Source: JABSOG01 sp965277695 (lineage in GTDB: Bacteria; Pseudomonadota; Gammaproteobacteria; Enterobacterales; Alteromonadaceae). Taken from it: a stretch of DNA of 64,000 nt. Within the stretch, counting starts at the first letter, position 1; each line of letters starts with the position of its first letter. The stretch is taken from assembly GCA_965277695.1 (NCBI GenBank), contig CBDIDQ010000033.1, positions 371,397-435,396 of the forward strand, given 5' to 3'. Positions 36,299-45,483 of the stretch are shown piece by piece. Both the position numbers and the translations under genes were made by a program. A model generated the notes under the pieces. The model had not been told where the DNA came from and made no database searches. It saw only the letters and a list, made by a program, of their open reading frames with translations.

Positions 36299-36627
36299 AT
36301 GAAGAAATTATTATTAGCGATTGCGATTGCTTTGGCCGATCACTGCTTTTGCTGGCGAAGGTTCAGGCAAAATAACTCGGATTTTTGCTCATGAAAAAGG
36401 AGTTGACGGTTTAATTATATTCAATGTTGTCAACCATACCAATCCCCCTGAGGAATGCCCTAATCATGAGTGGGCATTTGATGCCAACACTGATCATGGT
36501 AAAGCGATGTATGCCCTGTTGCTAGCATCAGCGTCTCAGGGCCAGCCCGTTACTGTTCAGGGGGCTGGCGATTGTCGTGACTGGGGCTGACAGGGAGCGG
36601 CCTATTTGGATCATGGCTGACTATTAA
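36299..36627 (+). pseudogene. Small secreted protein gene with two single-base insertions
   Basis: AAAGGAG precedes an ATG at 36299 that encodes a signal peptide (MKKLLLAIAIAL), but this frame closes after about 30 codons. The mature part continues in another frame: PITAFA-GEGSGKITRIFAHE to GDCRDWG. Removing one G near 36334 restores LPITAFAGEG. Removing C36587 near the end gives DWGDRERPIWIMADY and a stop at 36625. Two insertions within 330 bp indicate a decaying gene or assembly errors. Reconstructed product about 108 aa, exported, with cysteines around PEECPNHEW. Function unknown. Confidence 0.7.
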
Positions 36628-36677
36628 TTTAACTTTATTTTTGGGAGGAGAATAACTCCTCCAACTTCATACTATCA

Positions 36678-37901
36678 TTACAATCCAGCAGCCTCACGAC
36701 GAGACGTGGCAGTAGCTACGCGAGAACCATACTGCAAAACCAACCAATTAACCGCCAACAATACAGCACAGCATAAATAAACCGAACCCAAGCTTTGAAT
36801 GCTATCGACCCAGTAGCGATTGATCAGCGTTGCCAACGATGAAAACACCAGCATATCAATCGCACCGAGCAGCGCACTTGCCGCACCTGCCTGATGCTTG
36901 AATGGCGTCATGATCATTTGCAGGCTGCTAGGGTAATAGGCACCGGTGGCTATCATAAACAAGCTAAAGGCGAACAAAATGGTCACTAGCGAAGTTGGAT
37001 TGCTCTGTAAAATCAATCCGGCAATTAAAATGAAAGGCCAAAAAATCGCCAGGATGGCGGCGTTGGAACAATAACGTTGGATCACCCGAGCCAGTGAACT
37101 GCCGATAATTAACCCGCAGGCAGGTAACATCATGTACGAACCATATTGTGCAGCCGATAAACCAAATTGGTTTTGCAGCGCAAACGGAAAATAAGTGATA
37201 GAGCCGAGAAACAGCATGGTCGGCAGCCATTTGAATGACGCGGTATTTAAAAACTGTTGATTGACTATCAGCCCGGCGTAACCTGACAGAGCATGACGTA
37301 AAGACCAAGCCTTTGCCGCTTGCTGGTGGCTGGGCAATAACATCAACCCAATTATGCCGACTAGCAGTAGATAACTTGTCAGGATTAAAAATGTTCGCTG
37401 CCAACCAAGGTTAGTCGTCAACCAACCGCCTAAAAACGGCGCTAAAACAGAAATGATGCTGGCGGCAACCGCTAAACTGCCAAATGCCTTACGCAGTTTT
37501 TCGCCATTCAAGCTACTATCACCTCCACTATCACCTCCACTATCACCTCCACTATTAGCAAGAATGACGCGGCTGATGACTAAAGGTGCGCCAGCGCCTA
37601 AGCCTTGTAATATCCTGCCTGCGGCAAGCATTGTTGCTGAATATGACAGATAACACAGCAAGCTGCCGAGGATGTATAACCCTTGTCCGGTGAGAAAAAC
37701 TTTGCGATGACCGATGGCATCTGACCAAGGGCCATAGAATAATTGCGACAAACCAAAGCTGATAAAATACAGCATGATGATTTGCCTAGTATCGGCATCG
37801 CTCAGCGCAAAATGCGCCGCCATGTCGGGTAAGGCGGGTAAGAATAGTTGGGTGCCGAACTGGGCGGCAGATAATAACAGTATCGCTAATAATAATCGCA
37901 A
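36678..37901 (-). CDS. MFS drug exporter, Bcr/CflA type
   Basis: Twelve-TM major facilitator of 407 aa in the inner membrane. The first helix region QLFLPALPDMA and the loop motif GPWSDAIGHRKVFLTG (motif A) mark the Bcr/CflA branch. TTG at 37901 is preferred as start because GGAGGA lies six bases before it; an ATG at 37934 in the same frame adds 11 residues upstream of that site. Three and a half 12-bp units (37515-37556) insert SGGD repeats in the loop after helix 4. A LysR gene lies divergently 130 bp away and probably controls it. Confidence 0.87.
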   Translation of the reverse strand: MRLLLAILLLSAAQFGTQLFLPALPDMAAHFALSDADTRQIIMLYFISFGLSQLFYGPWSDAIGHRKVFLTGQGLYILGSLLCYLSYSATMLAAGRILQGLGAGAPLVISRVILANSGGDSGGDSGGDSSLNGEKLRKAFGSLAVAASIISVLAPFLGGWLTTNLGWQRTFLILTSYLLLVGIIGLMLLPSHQQAAKAWSLRHALSGYAGLIVNQQFLNTASFKWLPTMLFLGSITYFPFALQNQFGLSAAQYGSYMMLPACGLIIGSSLARVIQRYCSNAAILAIFWPFILIAGLILQSNPTSLVTILFAFSLFMIATGAYYPSSLQMIMTPFKHQAGAASALLGAIDMLVFSSLATLINRYWVDSIQSLGSVYLCCAVLLAVNWLVLQYGSRVATATSRREAAGL

Positions 37902-37974
37902 AACAGGTCCTCCATAACAGACTCTAAATAGCATAAAAGTATTTATTGCTAAGTGATGGTTATTCTATTATTAA

Positions 37975-37988
37975 TTTGTACGCACAAA
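37975..37988. promoter_or_regulatory. Candidate LysR-type operator
   Basis: TTTGT-ACGC-ACAAA, a dyad of the T-N11-A form expected for LysR regulators, lies between the divergent MFS and LysR genes. No second subsite was identified. Confidence 0.4.
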
Positions 37989-38031
37989 AATGGTTTAATA
38001 GACCAAACACTTATTCCTATGAGGAATCAAT

Positions 38032-38907
38032 ATGGATTGGTTAACCGCTACACGTAGTTTTTGCCAGGTTGTTGAGCAAGGCAGTTTTACTGGCGCTGCA
38101 AAGCTGGTGGACATTTCGCCATCGGCGGTCAGCAAGCGCATTGAATGGCTCGAAAAACAGCTAAAATTGACCTTGTTTGTTCGTACCACCCGGCAAATTC
38201 ATTTGACCGAAGCGGGCGAAGACTTTTTACCTCGGGCAGAGTCTTTGATCCGGCGGTTTGATGTGATGATCAGCGACACTCAATATGGCGCGAAATATCC
38301 CGCTGGCATGTTAAAAATAGCCGCCCCGTTGTCGGTGGGCAGTGCTATTTTGATGCCGCATATCGAAGAATTTCTCAGGTTGCACAGTGCAGTAAAAATT
38401 CAGCTGGATGTGCAGAATTTTGGTGAAAACCCAACGCTAGATCACGATTTAGTGATTTGCCGTAAAAAAGAAGATTTTGATTCAGCCGCTCATCGCGGGG
38501 TTAAATTAAAAACCTACCGAATGGGGATTTACGCCGCACCTGATTACCTCAAGCGCCATCCGCCGATCACCGAGCTTAAAGATTTAGACAGCCACAATAT
38601 GATCATCGCCGGGTTTCAGCGCAAAGTCGGCATACTCGAAATGAATAATGGCGAAGAGGTCTCGCTGGCTAACCATAATTTTGTCTCCGACAACCTCGAT
38701 GCTTTACTTTACGCCGCCGTCAGAGGTATGGGCATTATTTTTACGACCCGGGTGTATATTCAAAAAGAAGTCGACGCTGGCTCGTTAGTGCCCGTGCTAC
38801 CGCATATCCGAAGTACCGACCGAGAGCTTTGGGCGTTTTATCCCAAAACTGAGCATATGGCGTTGAAAAGCCGAATGTTTTTGGATTTTATTAAGGCGCG
38901 GTTGTGA
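38032..38907 (+). CDS. LysR-family transcriptional regulator
   Basis: Regulator of 291 aa. The N-terminal winged helix-turn-helix is at about residues 3-60 (FCQVVEQGSFTGAAKLVDIS, then SAVSKRIEWLEKQL), followed by a linker helix and the two-lobed periplasmic-binding-like effector domain (about 90-290). ATG is preceded by GAGGAA. Divergent placement next to the MFS exporter suggests control of that gene and of itself in response to an unknown ligand. Confidence 0.9.
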   Translation: MDWLTATRSFCQVVEQGSFTGAAKLVDISPSAVSKRIEWLEKQLKLTLFVRTTRQIHLTEAGEDFLPRAESLIRRFDVMISDTQYGAKYPAGMLKIAAPLSVGSAILMPHIEEFLRLHSAVKIQLDVQNFGENPTLDHDLVICRKKEDFDSAAHRGVKLKTYRMGIYAAPDYLKRHPPITELKDLDSHNMIIAGFQRKVGILEMNNGEEVSLANHNFVSDNLDALLYAAVRGMGIIFTTRVYIQKEVDAGSLVPVLPHIRSTDRELWAFYPKTEHMALKSRMFLDFIKARL

Positions 38908-39017
38908 GGGGTTTGCGCAATTAACAGTTAACAATGAATAATTAAAACAATAATTAGAAAACTAAACACTGGTTTATATTTGAACGCATTTCATGGGTAA
39001 ATCAATTAAAACTAAAC

Positions 39018-39224
39018 TAACCATTCAGCGTAATTGTTGATTTTGTGGATAAGTTTAAGTTTTGGATTTTTTATCAACAAAAGGTGGGCATCGCTGCGCT
39101 GTAGCGACAGCCCGGTCTATAAATCCCACTGCGTGACACCACCCAAAAAGCCTGTAATATCAAATGGTTGCGATAACCTTTGGGGAACAGTCTTTTGTGT
39201 GACAGAGCGCCAGCGATGCCCACC
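39018..39224. repeat. R5 element with DnaA box plus 14-bp inverted repeat
   Basis: TAACCATTCAGC (39018-39029) and TGTGGATAA (39044-39052) form an R5 end. They are followed by an element bounded by GGTGGGCATCGCTG (39083-39096) and its exact reverse complement (39211-39224). The same order, R5 end then GGTGGGCATCGCTG, occurs at 60504-60550. The element lies directly against the HipB-like gene. Confidence 0.8.
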
Positions 39225-39240
39225 GAAAGGATCTAAACAA

Positions 39241-39507
39241 ACGGCTAAACTGGGGCTTTTAAGCCAATTGGTGCGTAAATCTCAAGACCTACGTCAGGAC
39301 GATTTAGGGATGATGAGTGGTAACAGTCATGTTTTTGTTGGCCAGTTTGAAAATGGTAAAGAGACCGTTGAAACGGGTCGGGTATTAAAAATTATGGACG
39401 AATTAGGTATTCGACTGTATGCCGAAGCACCACCTGGATTGGATGAGTCAGAGCTACAGGCCAAACTTGATACTTTGTTGACACCGATGGCTGATAAGGA
39501 GACGTGA
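39241..39507 (+). CDS. HipB-like HTH regulator lacking a standard start codon
   Basis: About 88 aa matching XRE/HipB regulators: LSQLVRKSQDLRQDDLGMMS (helices 1-3), then HVFVGQFENGKETVETGRVL and KIMDELGIRLYAE. No ATG, GTG or TTG sits at the expected N-terminus. ACG at 39241 has AAGGA nine bases upstream and would be the natural position of a lost ATG. TTG at 39268 and GTG at 39271 are alternatives that cut the first helix. The frame runs open back through the adjacent repeat. No hipA follows. Either initiation is weak or the gene is inactive. Confidence 0.6.
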   Translation, partial: TAKLGLLSQLVRKSQDLRQDDLGMMSGNSHVFVGQFENGKETVETGRVLKIMDELGIRLYAEAPPGLDESELQAKLDTLLTPMADKET

Positions 39508-39508
39508 T

Positions 39509-39682
39509 ATGGCAATAGTATCAAGTAGACGACTGCTGGCTTCAACAATTGAAAAGCAGGCTTTGATCTTATATCAAGAGGTTAAAGCATTACCTGTTAA
39601 TGACAACAAAGCAGGTGAGTTACGAATGCTCAGAGAGATTATGTATATTGTTATCGCAGAGATGGTCGGTCGAGTTGGCTAG
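39509..39682 (+). CDS. 57-aa protein following the HipB-like gene
   Basis: ATG at 39509 comes one base after the HTH gene's TGA and has AAGGAG six bases upstream, a strong ribosome site. The product is a Leu-, Ile- and Arg-rich helical peptide (EKQALILYQEVKALPVNDNK). It sits where hipA would be expected but is not a HipA kinase fragment that I can recognise. Function unknown. Confidence 0.55.
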   Translation: MAIVSSRRLLASTIEKQALILYQEVKALPVNDNKAGELRMLREIMYIVIAEMVGRVG

Positions 39683-39699
39683 ATCGGATAAAAAAATCG

Positions 39700-39761
39700 C
39701 TGACATACGACAGATTTGATGTACAACAGAATTGACGTACGTCGTTTTTGTTGTACGTTAA
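39700..39761. repeat. Four 16-bp direct repeats with central dyad (operator- or iteron-like)
   Basis: Four consecutive 16-bp units begin at 39700, 39716, 39732 and 39748 with pattern TTGA-Y-R-TAC-R-A-C-A-G-A (last unit cut to 14 bases here). Within them GTACAAC-6-GACGTACGTC-6-GTTGTAC is exactly two-fold symmetric (39721-39756). It lies between the HTH pair and a decayed gene. Confidence 0.6.
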
Positions 39762-39862
39762 TTTTTTAGTATTGTAAGCGAGATATGAAATGGCACAAAC
39801 CGACTACATAACAATTTCACAGAGGGTACGCACAATACAATAAATTGTTGACGACATCCCCC

Positions 39863-39898
39863 TTTTTTTGATTATTTTTTTGATTATTTTTTTGATTA
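39863..39898. repeat. 12-bp tandem repeat, intergenic
   Basis: Three exact copies of TTTTTTTGATTA and a partial fourth, 40 bp upstream of the decayed gene at 39938. It is the only 12-bp array of the window outside a reading frame. Confidence 0.85.
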
Positions 39899-39937
39899 TT
39901 ATTTTGATATGAACAACGTTGGTAACAGGGGGGTTTT

Positions 39938-40186
39938 ATGGAGTGGGCAAAAATACGCAAACAGTATCCCGATCAATTTACCTTTATAGGTAATGTACTT
40001 GAGGATAAAATATTCGATACCATGTTTAAAATTATTAGTGGGGAGTTGATCGAGGTGAGTAAAAACCCGAAAAAAATCCTCAAAATATATCAATAATGCA
40101 AACTAAAAGGTAAAAACGTTTTGTATGCCTTACCAACCACACCAAATGAATTTATTATCGAAAACGTGCCCACCCTACGTTTATAA
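39938..40186 (+). pseudogene. Small conserved-looking gene with an in-frame TAA
   Basis: ATG 39938 follows AGGGGGG. The frame encodes MEWAKIRKQYPDQFTFIGNV through KKILKIYQ, stops at TAA (40094-40096), then continues in the same frame with CKLKGKNVLYALPTTPNEF through VPTLRL and stops at 40184. The second half reads as a genuine continuation. Deleting the three bases ATG around 40096 would give YQYKLKGKNVLYALP. The 52-residue product would lack its C-terminal third. Function unknown. It ends 14 bp from the convergent sensor gene. Confidence 0.6.
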
Positions 40187-40199
40187 TTTCGGCTTACCA

Positions 40200-43100
40200 T
40201 CAAAAATTAAAATCCCGCTCAATCAACGCCAAAGCATCTTCTTTGGGCACTGGTTTGGAATACAAAAAGCCCTGAATCAGTGCACACTTGCGTTCGGTCA
40301 AAAACGCCAGTTGTTCGCGGGTTTCGACACCTTCGGCGATACAATACATGCCTAAACTGTTGGCCATGACGATGATGGAATCGATGATGGCTTCGTCGTT
40401 GCGGTCTATGCCGATGTCTTTGACGAAACTGCGGTCAATTTTGATAATTTCTATCGGGAATTCTTTGAGATATTTCAATGAAGAATAACCAGTACCAAAA
40501 TCGTCCAGCGCTAAAATAACCCCTAATTGAGTCAGTTTATGCATGGTGTCGATGGCTTTGTTGATGTCTATCATCAGCGCACTTTCGGTGATTTCAAAGC
40601 GAATTAACGAGGCGGGTAAACCGCTGGCGGTGATCAATAACTCAAAATCATCGGCCAATGATTCTTGCTCTAAATCTTTGATTGATAGGTTAATTGACAG
40701 ATAAGGCCGATGGCCCAAATCGTACCATTCGCGTAAATCGCGCAAGCCCCTTTGCACTGCATTTTGGGTCATTTTAACAATTAAACCAATATCTTCGGCG
40801 ACCGGAATAAACAGCCCGGGTGGTATTAACCCCTCTTTGGATTGCCATCTGAGTAGCAGCTCAAAGCCTTTGAGTTTGCCTGTGGTGGCATCAACAATCG
40901 GTTGATAATAGTTGATATATTCGTTGTTGACGTAACCTTGTTTGATTTTGCTTTCTTGCTCCAGTTTGATCCGCGCCCGCTCATTCATTTTCATGGTGAA
41001 GAACTGGTAATTGTTGCGGCCCGCGTCTTTGGCGTGATACATCGCCACATCGGCATGTTTGAGCAGTTCATTATGCTCAGTCCCATCTTCTGGATACAGC
41101 GCAATGCCAATGCTCGGTGATACACTCACTTGGTCTTTACCGAGCGTGATGGGTTGGTCGATTTCGTCAATTACCTTTTGCGCAATATGGCTGACGTCTT
41201 CAATGGTGTTATAGGATTCGAGCAAGATGACAAATTCATCGCCACCGAGTCGGGCAACGGTATCGCCTTCGCGTAATACTTTGCGTAATCGGTTGGCAAC
41301 GTCAATCAACAAGAGGTCACCGGCATCATGGCCGAGCGAGTCGTTAACTTGTTTGAAGCGGTCTAAATCGATGAAAAATAACGCCATGGTGAAGTGGTAA
41401 CGTCGGGCATGTTCGATGGCGTGTTTAATCCGATCCATTAACAACGCTCGGTTCGGTAATCCGGTCAAACTATCGTAATTGGCCAGCTGTCTGAGGTCGT
41501 TTTCTGCCGCTTTTTGCGCGGTAATATCGGTTAAGACCAAAACATAAAAAGCGACTTCTTCGGCTTTGCCCGGTACCGCATCAATACTTAATATTACCGG
41601 ATAACCTTGACCCGCTTTATTCACCACCATCTCTTCACCTTGCCAGTGAGCGCCAGCTTGGAGCTGGTTCAATATCTCGGCATAATGATGTTGCTTGTTA
41701 CGGCCAATACCGACAATTTTGCCTGCATTATTGGCTAACGTTTCGTTTTTATCGATACCAAAGGTTTCTCTGAACGATTGGTTTGCCGCGATAGGTTGTT
41801 GATAAACATCAAGAATAAGTACCCAGTCACGAGTTTGTTTAAAGGCTTCACCGAAAAGTCGGGCTTGTTCTTCGTTTGCTTTGGTTTCGGTAATATTGGT
41901 ATAGGTGCCGGTGATCCGACTGGGTTTACCAAGCTCATCTTTTTGCGCCACCATGCCTAAGTCGTGGAACCATAACCATTTGCCCGCTTTGTTTTTCATT
42001 CTATAGGTACAGTCAAAGTTGTTTTGTGGCCGGGTCAAAAATAATGCCCAAGCTGATTCAAAGTCGACGCGATCATTGGGGTGAATAAGCTCTACGTGCT
42101 GGATCAGCGCAAGGTATTTGGGCAAATCATCGTGTTGTAATAACCCGGTGATCCTCGGTTCAAACATCACGTTATGCTCTGCTTGCCAATCCCAAACGCC
42201 ACTCTGACTGCCTTTTAACGCCAGTTGCAGCCGCTCTTCACTGACCACCAAAGATTTATGGGCTTCAATCATACTTTGCTGATGTGCTTTATGACCCCAC
42301 CACCAAACCAATACGCAAATTAATAATATTAATCCATAGATGGCATAGGCTTCAGGTGAGGCATACCAAGCATAAGCGACGGCAATGGTAATAGATTTAG
42401 GCAGGCTTTCGCGGCCAGTTTGTGGCTCAACCGCTACCACCGAAAAGGTGTAATCGCCAGGTTGCAGCTGGGGGATCAGAATCGAATTATTGCTGCTTTG
42501 CGGGTATTTCAATTCTTCCTGACCGTTGAGTTCATAGCGGTAACGGGTTTTATCCTGACTGGCAAAGCTCATGGTAGAAAAGTTGATTTGCAGGCCGATA
42601 TCACTGTGTTTCAGGCTTAAGTCTGTGCCACTTAAGTCTCGTAATGGTAAAACCAGTGGTCTGGATAACAATCCTAAATTAGTGATTTTTACTTCAAAGG
42701 CTTTTTCTTTTTTAGTTATCAATTCGGCCGGGTCGAATAGTGTGACCCCTAACATTGAGGCGTAAGCCAAACGGCCGTCGCTGAGGCGAGTGTATGGTGT
42801 TACGCCGTTGCCACCATTAAATTCGTTGGTTGCGAGACCATCTTTATTGGTGAAATGTTCGAGATGTTGGCTGTCGACATCCAGTCGCATGATCCCCTGA
42901 TGCGAGCTGAGCCAAATATCGCCGTGGTGATCTAATTGTGCACCATAGACTACATTGTTCGGTAATTTATTGGTTTGATCATAGTTGTATTTGACTTTGA
43001 AAGTGGTGGCATCGAGCCCAACCAAACCGTGGCCGGGTATGGTTAGCCACAGGGTATTATGCCGATCCACTACCCAGCTGTCGGGGGCGGTATAATCTTG

Positions 43101-44789
43101 CGGCTGAAAGTCGGGTATTTCATAAATCTGTTCAACCTGATTTTTTTCAATATCATATAGCCACAATTGGCCATAAACCGATAACATCATGGTGTTGGGA
43201 CGATTGGGTAAAGCGCCCAAAAAGCCGGTCATTAATTCGGGTTTGATCACCCCATCCAAACCACTGAGTAAGTCAACCGTGCCTTTTTTTGTATCATAAC
43301 GATAAAAGTGGGTATCTGTGGCAAACCAGATGCCGCCTTGTTTATCGAGATGGTAGCCAACACCCGCTTTGGCCATAACGTTTTGGGCTGCCTGGTTGGC
43401 GAGAATAAGCGGTTTTTTCTGTCCGGTGATGCTGTCAAAAGCGACTAATGATTCATTATCGTCTCCGGTCGCGAGCCATAATAGCCCGTCTTCACCTTTC
43501 ATTATTTGAAAAATTGTCCCCCCGGTTTCAATTGCTTTTTTGTCTTCAGAGACTAAAAAGCTGCGGGCTTTGTTATTGGATAAATCCACTCGATTAAGGC
43601 CGTTATTGGTGCCAATCCATAATGCACCGTCATCGCTTTGCGCTACCGACCAAGCGAGGTTGTCGCTGAGTTGATTAACACCGAATTTTTTGCGATAGAT
43701 AGCATGAAAAATCGAGGTTTTAGGATTCCAGTAAAAAGCTCCATCCATTCTGGAGGCGAGCCAAAAATTATCCTGATTATCAATAACTACGTCGAGAATG
43801 TTGTTATCGGTGATCTCAAATTTTGGATCGTCACTATATTCCCATAATTTTTCTAGTCGACGTCTTTTATAATCGTAATTTAATAAACCCTGATCTGAGG
43901 CGATATAAAACCGATCATTATGCGGCAATATACGCCATATATTGCGGTATTTGATATGTTCCTCAGGCGGCGGTAAAGAGATAGTGTCGTCAATAAAAGC
44001 TTGAATATGGTCGACATTTACTGAAAAAAGTCCTTCGACGGTGCCTACCCACAGCTGGTTGTCTTCAAGATATAAAGCTTTGGTATTGAGCTGATTGTCG
44101 CTGGGTTTAACCGCTGGCGTATGGGTAATGGCTTTAAATTGATGTGTTTTTATATTCATTACAAAAACACCAAAGGAAGTGGCAATATATAGGTGGTTTT
44201 CATGGAGCAATAGGCGACGAATGATATCAATTTCTCGGCCTAGCCCGGTAATAGTGAAAATCACCTCCATTTTGCCGCTATCACGGTGATAAAGTCGGAG
44301 GTTTTGGGTAGAAGCCAGCCATAAATCGCCGTTATCTTGCTCGACAATATGGTCGACTTGAGTGACCTCTGCTGGGGTACCTAAGAGATTGGCATCAAGC
44401 TTTTTTTGGTATTTTTTGGTGGTCAAATCGAGCGTATATAAACCTGTATTACCGTCGGTGATCCACATTAATCCGGTCGAATCTTGGAAAATATAAGGAA
44501 TAGGTTTGCCATCAAATATGTCGTTAGGACCCTTGATATTGGCTACCTGATAACCGTCATAGCGGTTTAATCCACCTTGAGTGGCGAGCCATAAAAAGCC
44601 ATCGTTGTCAATTAACAAACTGCTAACATAACCCTCCGAAAGCCCCTCTTCTGGTGACATTCGGGTGAGGCGTAAAAAGTCTACTTGTGCTTGTACCCAG
44701 CCACTGAAAATGGCACAGCAGAATCCGAAGAGCAGTGCAAGCCAAGTGTTATTTTTGTGGTAAGTAAATGATTTTTGTATTTTTTTCAT
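40200..44789 (-). CDS. Hybrid ligand-sensing c-di-GMP enzyme: Reg_prop/Y_Y_Y-PAS-GGDEF-EAL
   Basis: Protein of 1529 aa. After a signal peptide comes a periplasmic two-propeller sensor built of Reg_prop repeats (GLSEGYVSSLLIDNDGFLWL, DSTGLMWITD and many more, to about 690). A Y_Y_Y domain (about 700-810) and one TM helix follow, then cytoplasmic PAS domains (about 860-1090), GGDEF and EAL. GGDEF (1182-1186) is intact with an RxxD inhibitory site five residues before it. The EAL motif reads ELL with Glu1310, and the DDFGTG, EITES, IKID and AEGVET blocks are present. Both cyclase and phosphodiesterase activity are possible. Reg_prop sensors often detect saccharides; the nearby pullulanase fits. 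Confidence 0.92.
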   Translation of the reverse strand: MKKIQKSFTYHKNNTWLALLFGFCCAIFSGWVQAQVDFLRLTRMSPEEGLSEGYVSSLLIDNDGFLWLATQGGLNRYDGYQVANIKGPNDIFDGKPIPYIFQDSTGLMWITDGNTGLYTLDLTTKKYQKKLDANLLGTPAEVTQVDHIVEQDNGDLWLASTQNLRLYHRDSGKMEVIFTITGLGREIDIIRRLLLHENHLYIATSFGVFVMNIKTHQFKAITHTPAVKPSDNQLNTKALYLEDNQLWVGTVEGLFSVNVDHIQAFIDDTISLPPPEEHIKYRNIWRILPHNDRFYIASDQGLLNYDYKRRRLEKLWEYSDDPKFEITDNNILDVVIDNQDNFWLASRMDGAFYWNPKTSIFHAIYRKKFGVNQLSDNLAWSVAQSDDGALWIGTNNGLNRVDLSNNKARSFLVSEDKKAIETGGTIFQIMKGEDGLLWLATGDDNESLVAFDSITGQKKPLILANQAAQNVMAKAGVGYHLDKQGGIWFATDTHFYRYDTKKGTVDLLSGLDGVIKPELMTGFLGALPNRPNTMMLSVYGQLWLYDIEKNQVEQIYEIPDFQPQDYTAPDSWVVDRHNTLWLTIPGHGLVGLDATTFKVKYNYDQTNKLPNNVVYGAQLDHHGDIWLSSHQGIMRLDVDSQHLEHFTNKDGLATNEFNGGNGVTPYTRLSDGRLAYASMLGVTLFDPAELITKKEKAFEVKITNLGLLSRPLVLPLRDLSGTDLSLKHSDIGLQINFSTMSFASQDKTRYRYELNGQEELKYPQSSNNSILIPQLQPGDYTFSVVAVEPQTGRESLPKSITIAVAYAWYASPEAYAIYGLILLICVLVWWWGHKAHQQSMIEAHKSLVVSEERLQLALKGSQSGVWDWQAEHNVMFEPRITGLLQHDDLPKYLALIQHVELIHPNDRVDFESAWALFLTRPQNNFDCTYRMKNKAGKWLWFHDLGMVAQKDELGKPSRITGTYTNITETKANEEQARLFGEAFKQTRDWVLILDVYQQPIAANQSFRETFGIDKNETLANNAGKIVGIGRNKQHHYAEILNQLQAGAHWQGEEMVVNKAGQGYPVILSIDAVPGKAEEVAFYVLVLTDITAQKAAENDLRQLANYDSLTGLPNRALLMDRIKHAIEHARRYHFTMALFFIDLDRFKQVNDSLGHDAGDLLLIDVANRLRKVLREGDTVARLGGDEFVILLESYNTIEDVSHIAQKVIDEIDQPITLGKDQVSVSPSIGIALYPEDGTEHNELLKHADVAMYHAKDAGRNNYQFFTMKMNERARIKLEQESKIKQGYVNNEYINYYQPIVDATTGKLKGFELLLRWQSKEGLIPPGLFIPVAEDIGLIVKMTQNAVQRGLRDLREWYDLGHRPYLSINLSIKDLEQESLADDFELLITASGLPASLIRFEITESALMIDINKAIDTMHKLTQLGVILALDDFGTGYSSLKYLKEFPIEIIKIDRSFVKDIGIDRNDEAIIDSIIVMANSLGMYCIAEGVETREQLAFLTERKCALIQGFLYSKPVPKEDALALIERDFNF

Positions 44790-44953
44790 AAATTTGAGTA
44801 TAGCAACTAAAGCGCTGATAGTCGTTTAAAAAACAATTCTGACCAGCCATTAATGCCCTTTGCAGCAAAGTGAAGACCATGAATAAATATATCTCATCGT
44901 GTCCGATTTACCAACGTGCAAGATGAAAAAAGGCTGGGTATGAAACCGCTATG

Positions 44954-45424
44954 TTAAGTATTTGGGCCGATAATGATAAACTTATCACCTTGTCGGGTGA
45001 CTTCATAGCCGCGTTTATTCGCTTTGCGTCCGGTGCGTTGATCAATGCCTTCGGCATACAGGTTAATCACCATATTATGTAGCGGGCAGATCAGTTCACC
45101 AGCTTCGTTGAGATTGACTTCGCTCAAGTCGTAATGCAAATGAGGGCATAGGGCAGCAACTAGGGTGTACTTTTCATCTCGAACAAAAATCATCACTTTG
45201 CTAGGGGCATCTTTATTGGGGAGTAGCGCCTGAGCTAACCACACATTAGGGGAGCTGGCTGGGGTGACATCGGTGACTTCAATGGGAAAACCTGATGGAT
45301 CTGGCATATAGCGCACTCGCTGTTGACTATGGTTAGTGCGTTCTAAAGTACTATTATTTTGCTTGCAGACCAAATGTTTTTTTGTTGTCGATGCCGTCTT
45401 CGTAGAAATGACCGAAAAGAACAT
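44954..45424 (-). CDS. Rieske-type [2Fe-2S] protein
   Basis: Up to 156 aa. The Rieske cluster site is Cys93-Pro-His95 and Cys113-Pro-Leu-His116, giving two Cys and two His ligands with 17 residues between the boxes. The rest matches small soluble Rieske ferredoxin-like proteins that pass electrons to oxygenases or reductases. The first 39 residues look unlike the family; MPDPSGFPIEV at 45307 may be the real start, though neither start has a strong ribosome site. No oxygenase is adjacent, so its partner is unknown. Confidence 0.75.
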   Translation of the reverse strand: MFFSVISTKTASTTKKHLVCKQNNSTLERTNHSQQRVRYMPDPSGFPIEVTDVTPASSPNVWLAQALLPNKDAPSKVMIFVRDEKYTLVAALCPHLHYDLSEVNLNEAGELICPLHNMVINLYAEGIDQRTGRKANKRGYEVTRQGDKFIIIGPNT

Positions 45425-45483
45425 GGTGGGAACTCGCTCTAGCTCCTATGGGTTATTACGGCAGTAATTTCAAATCACTATAG

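Noticed and set aside
36640..36665. Terminator GGAGGAG-AATAA-CTCCTCC after the decayed gene
   Set aside because: Seven-bp stem without a U-run on either strand; possible but not convincing.
39034..39240. N-terminal extension of the HipB-like frame
   Set aside because: The frame runs through the R5/14-bp inverted-repeat element; its residues do not resemble any HTH regulator and no start has a ribosome site.
39700..39761. CRISPR array
   Set aside because: Repeats are 16 bp with no spacers and no cas genes nearby.
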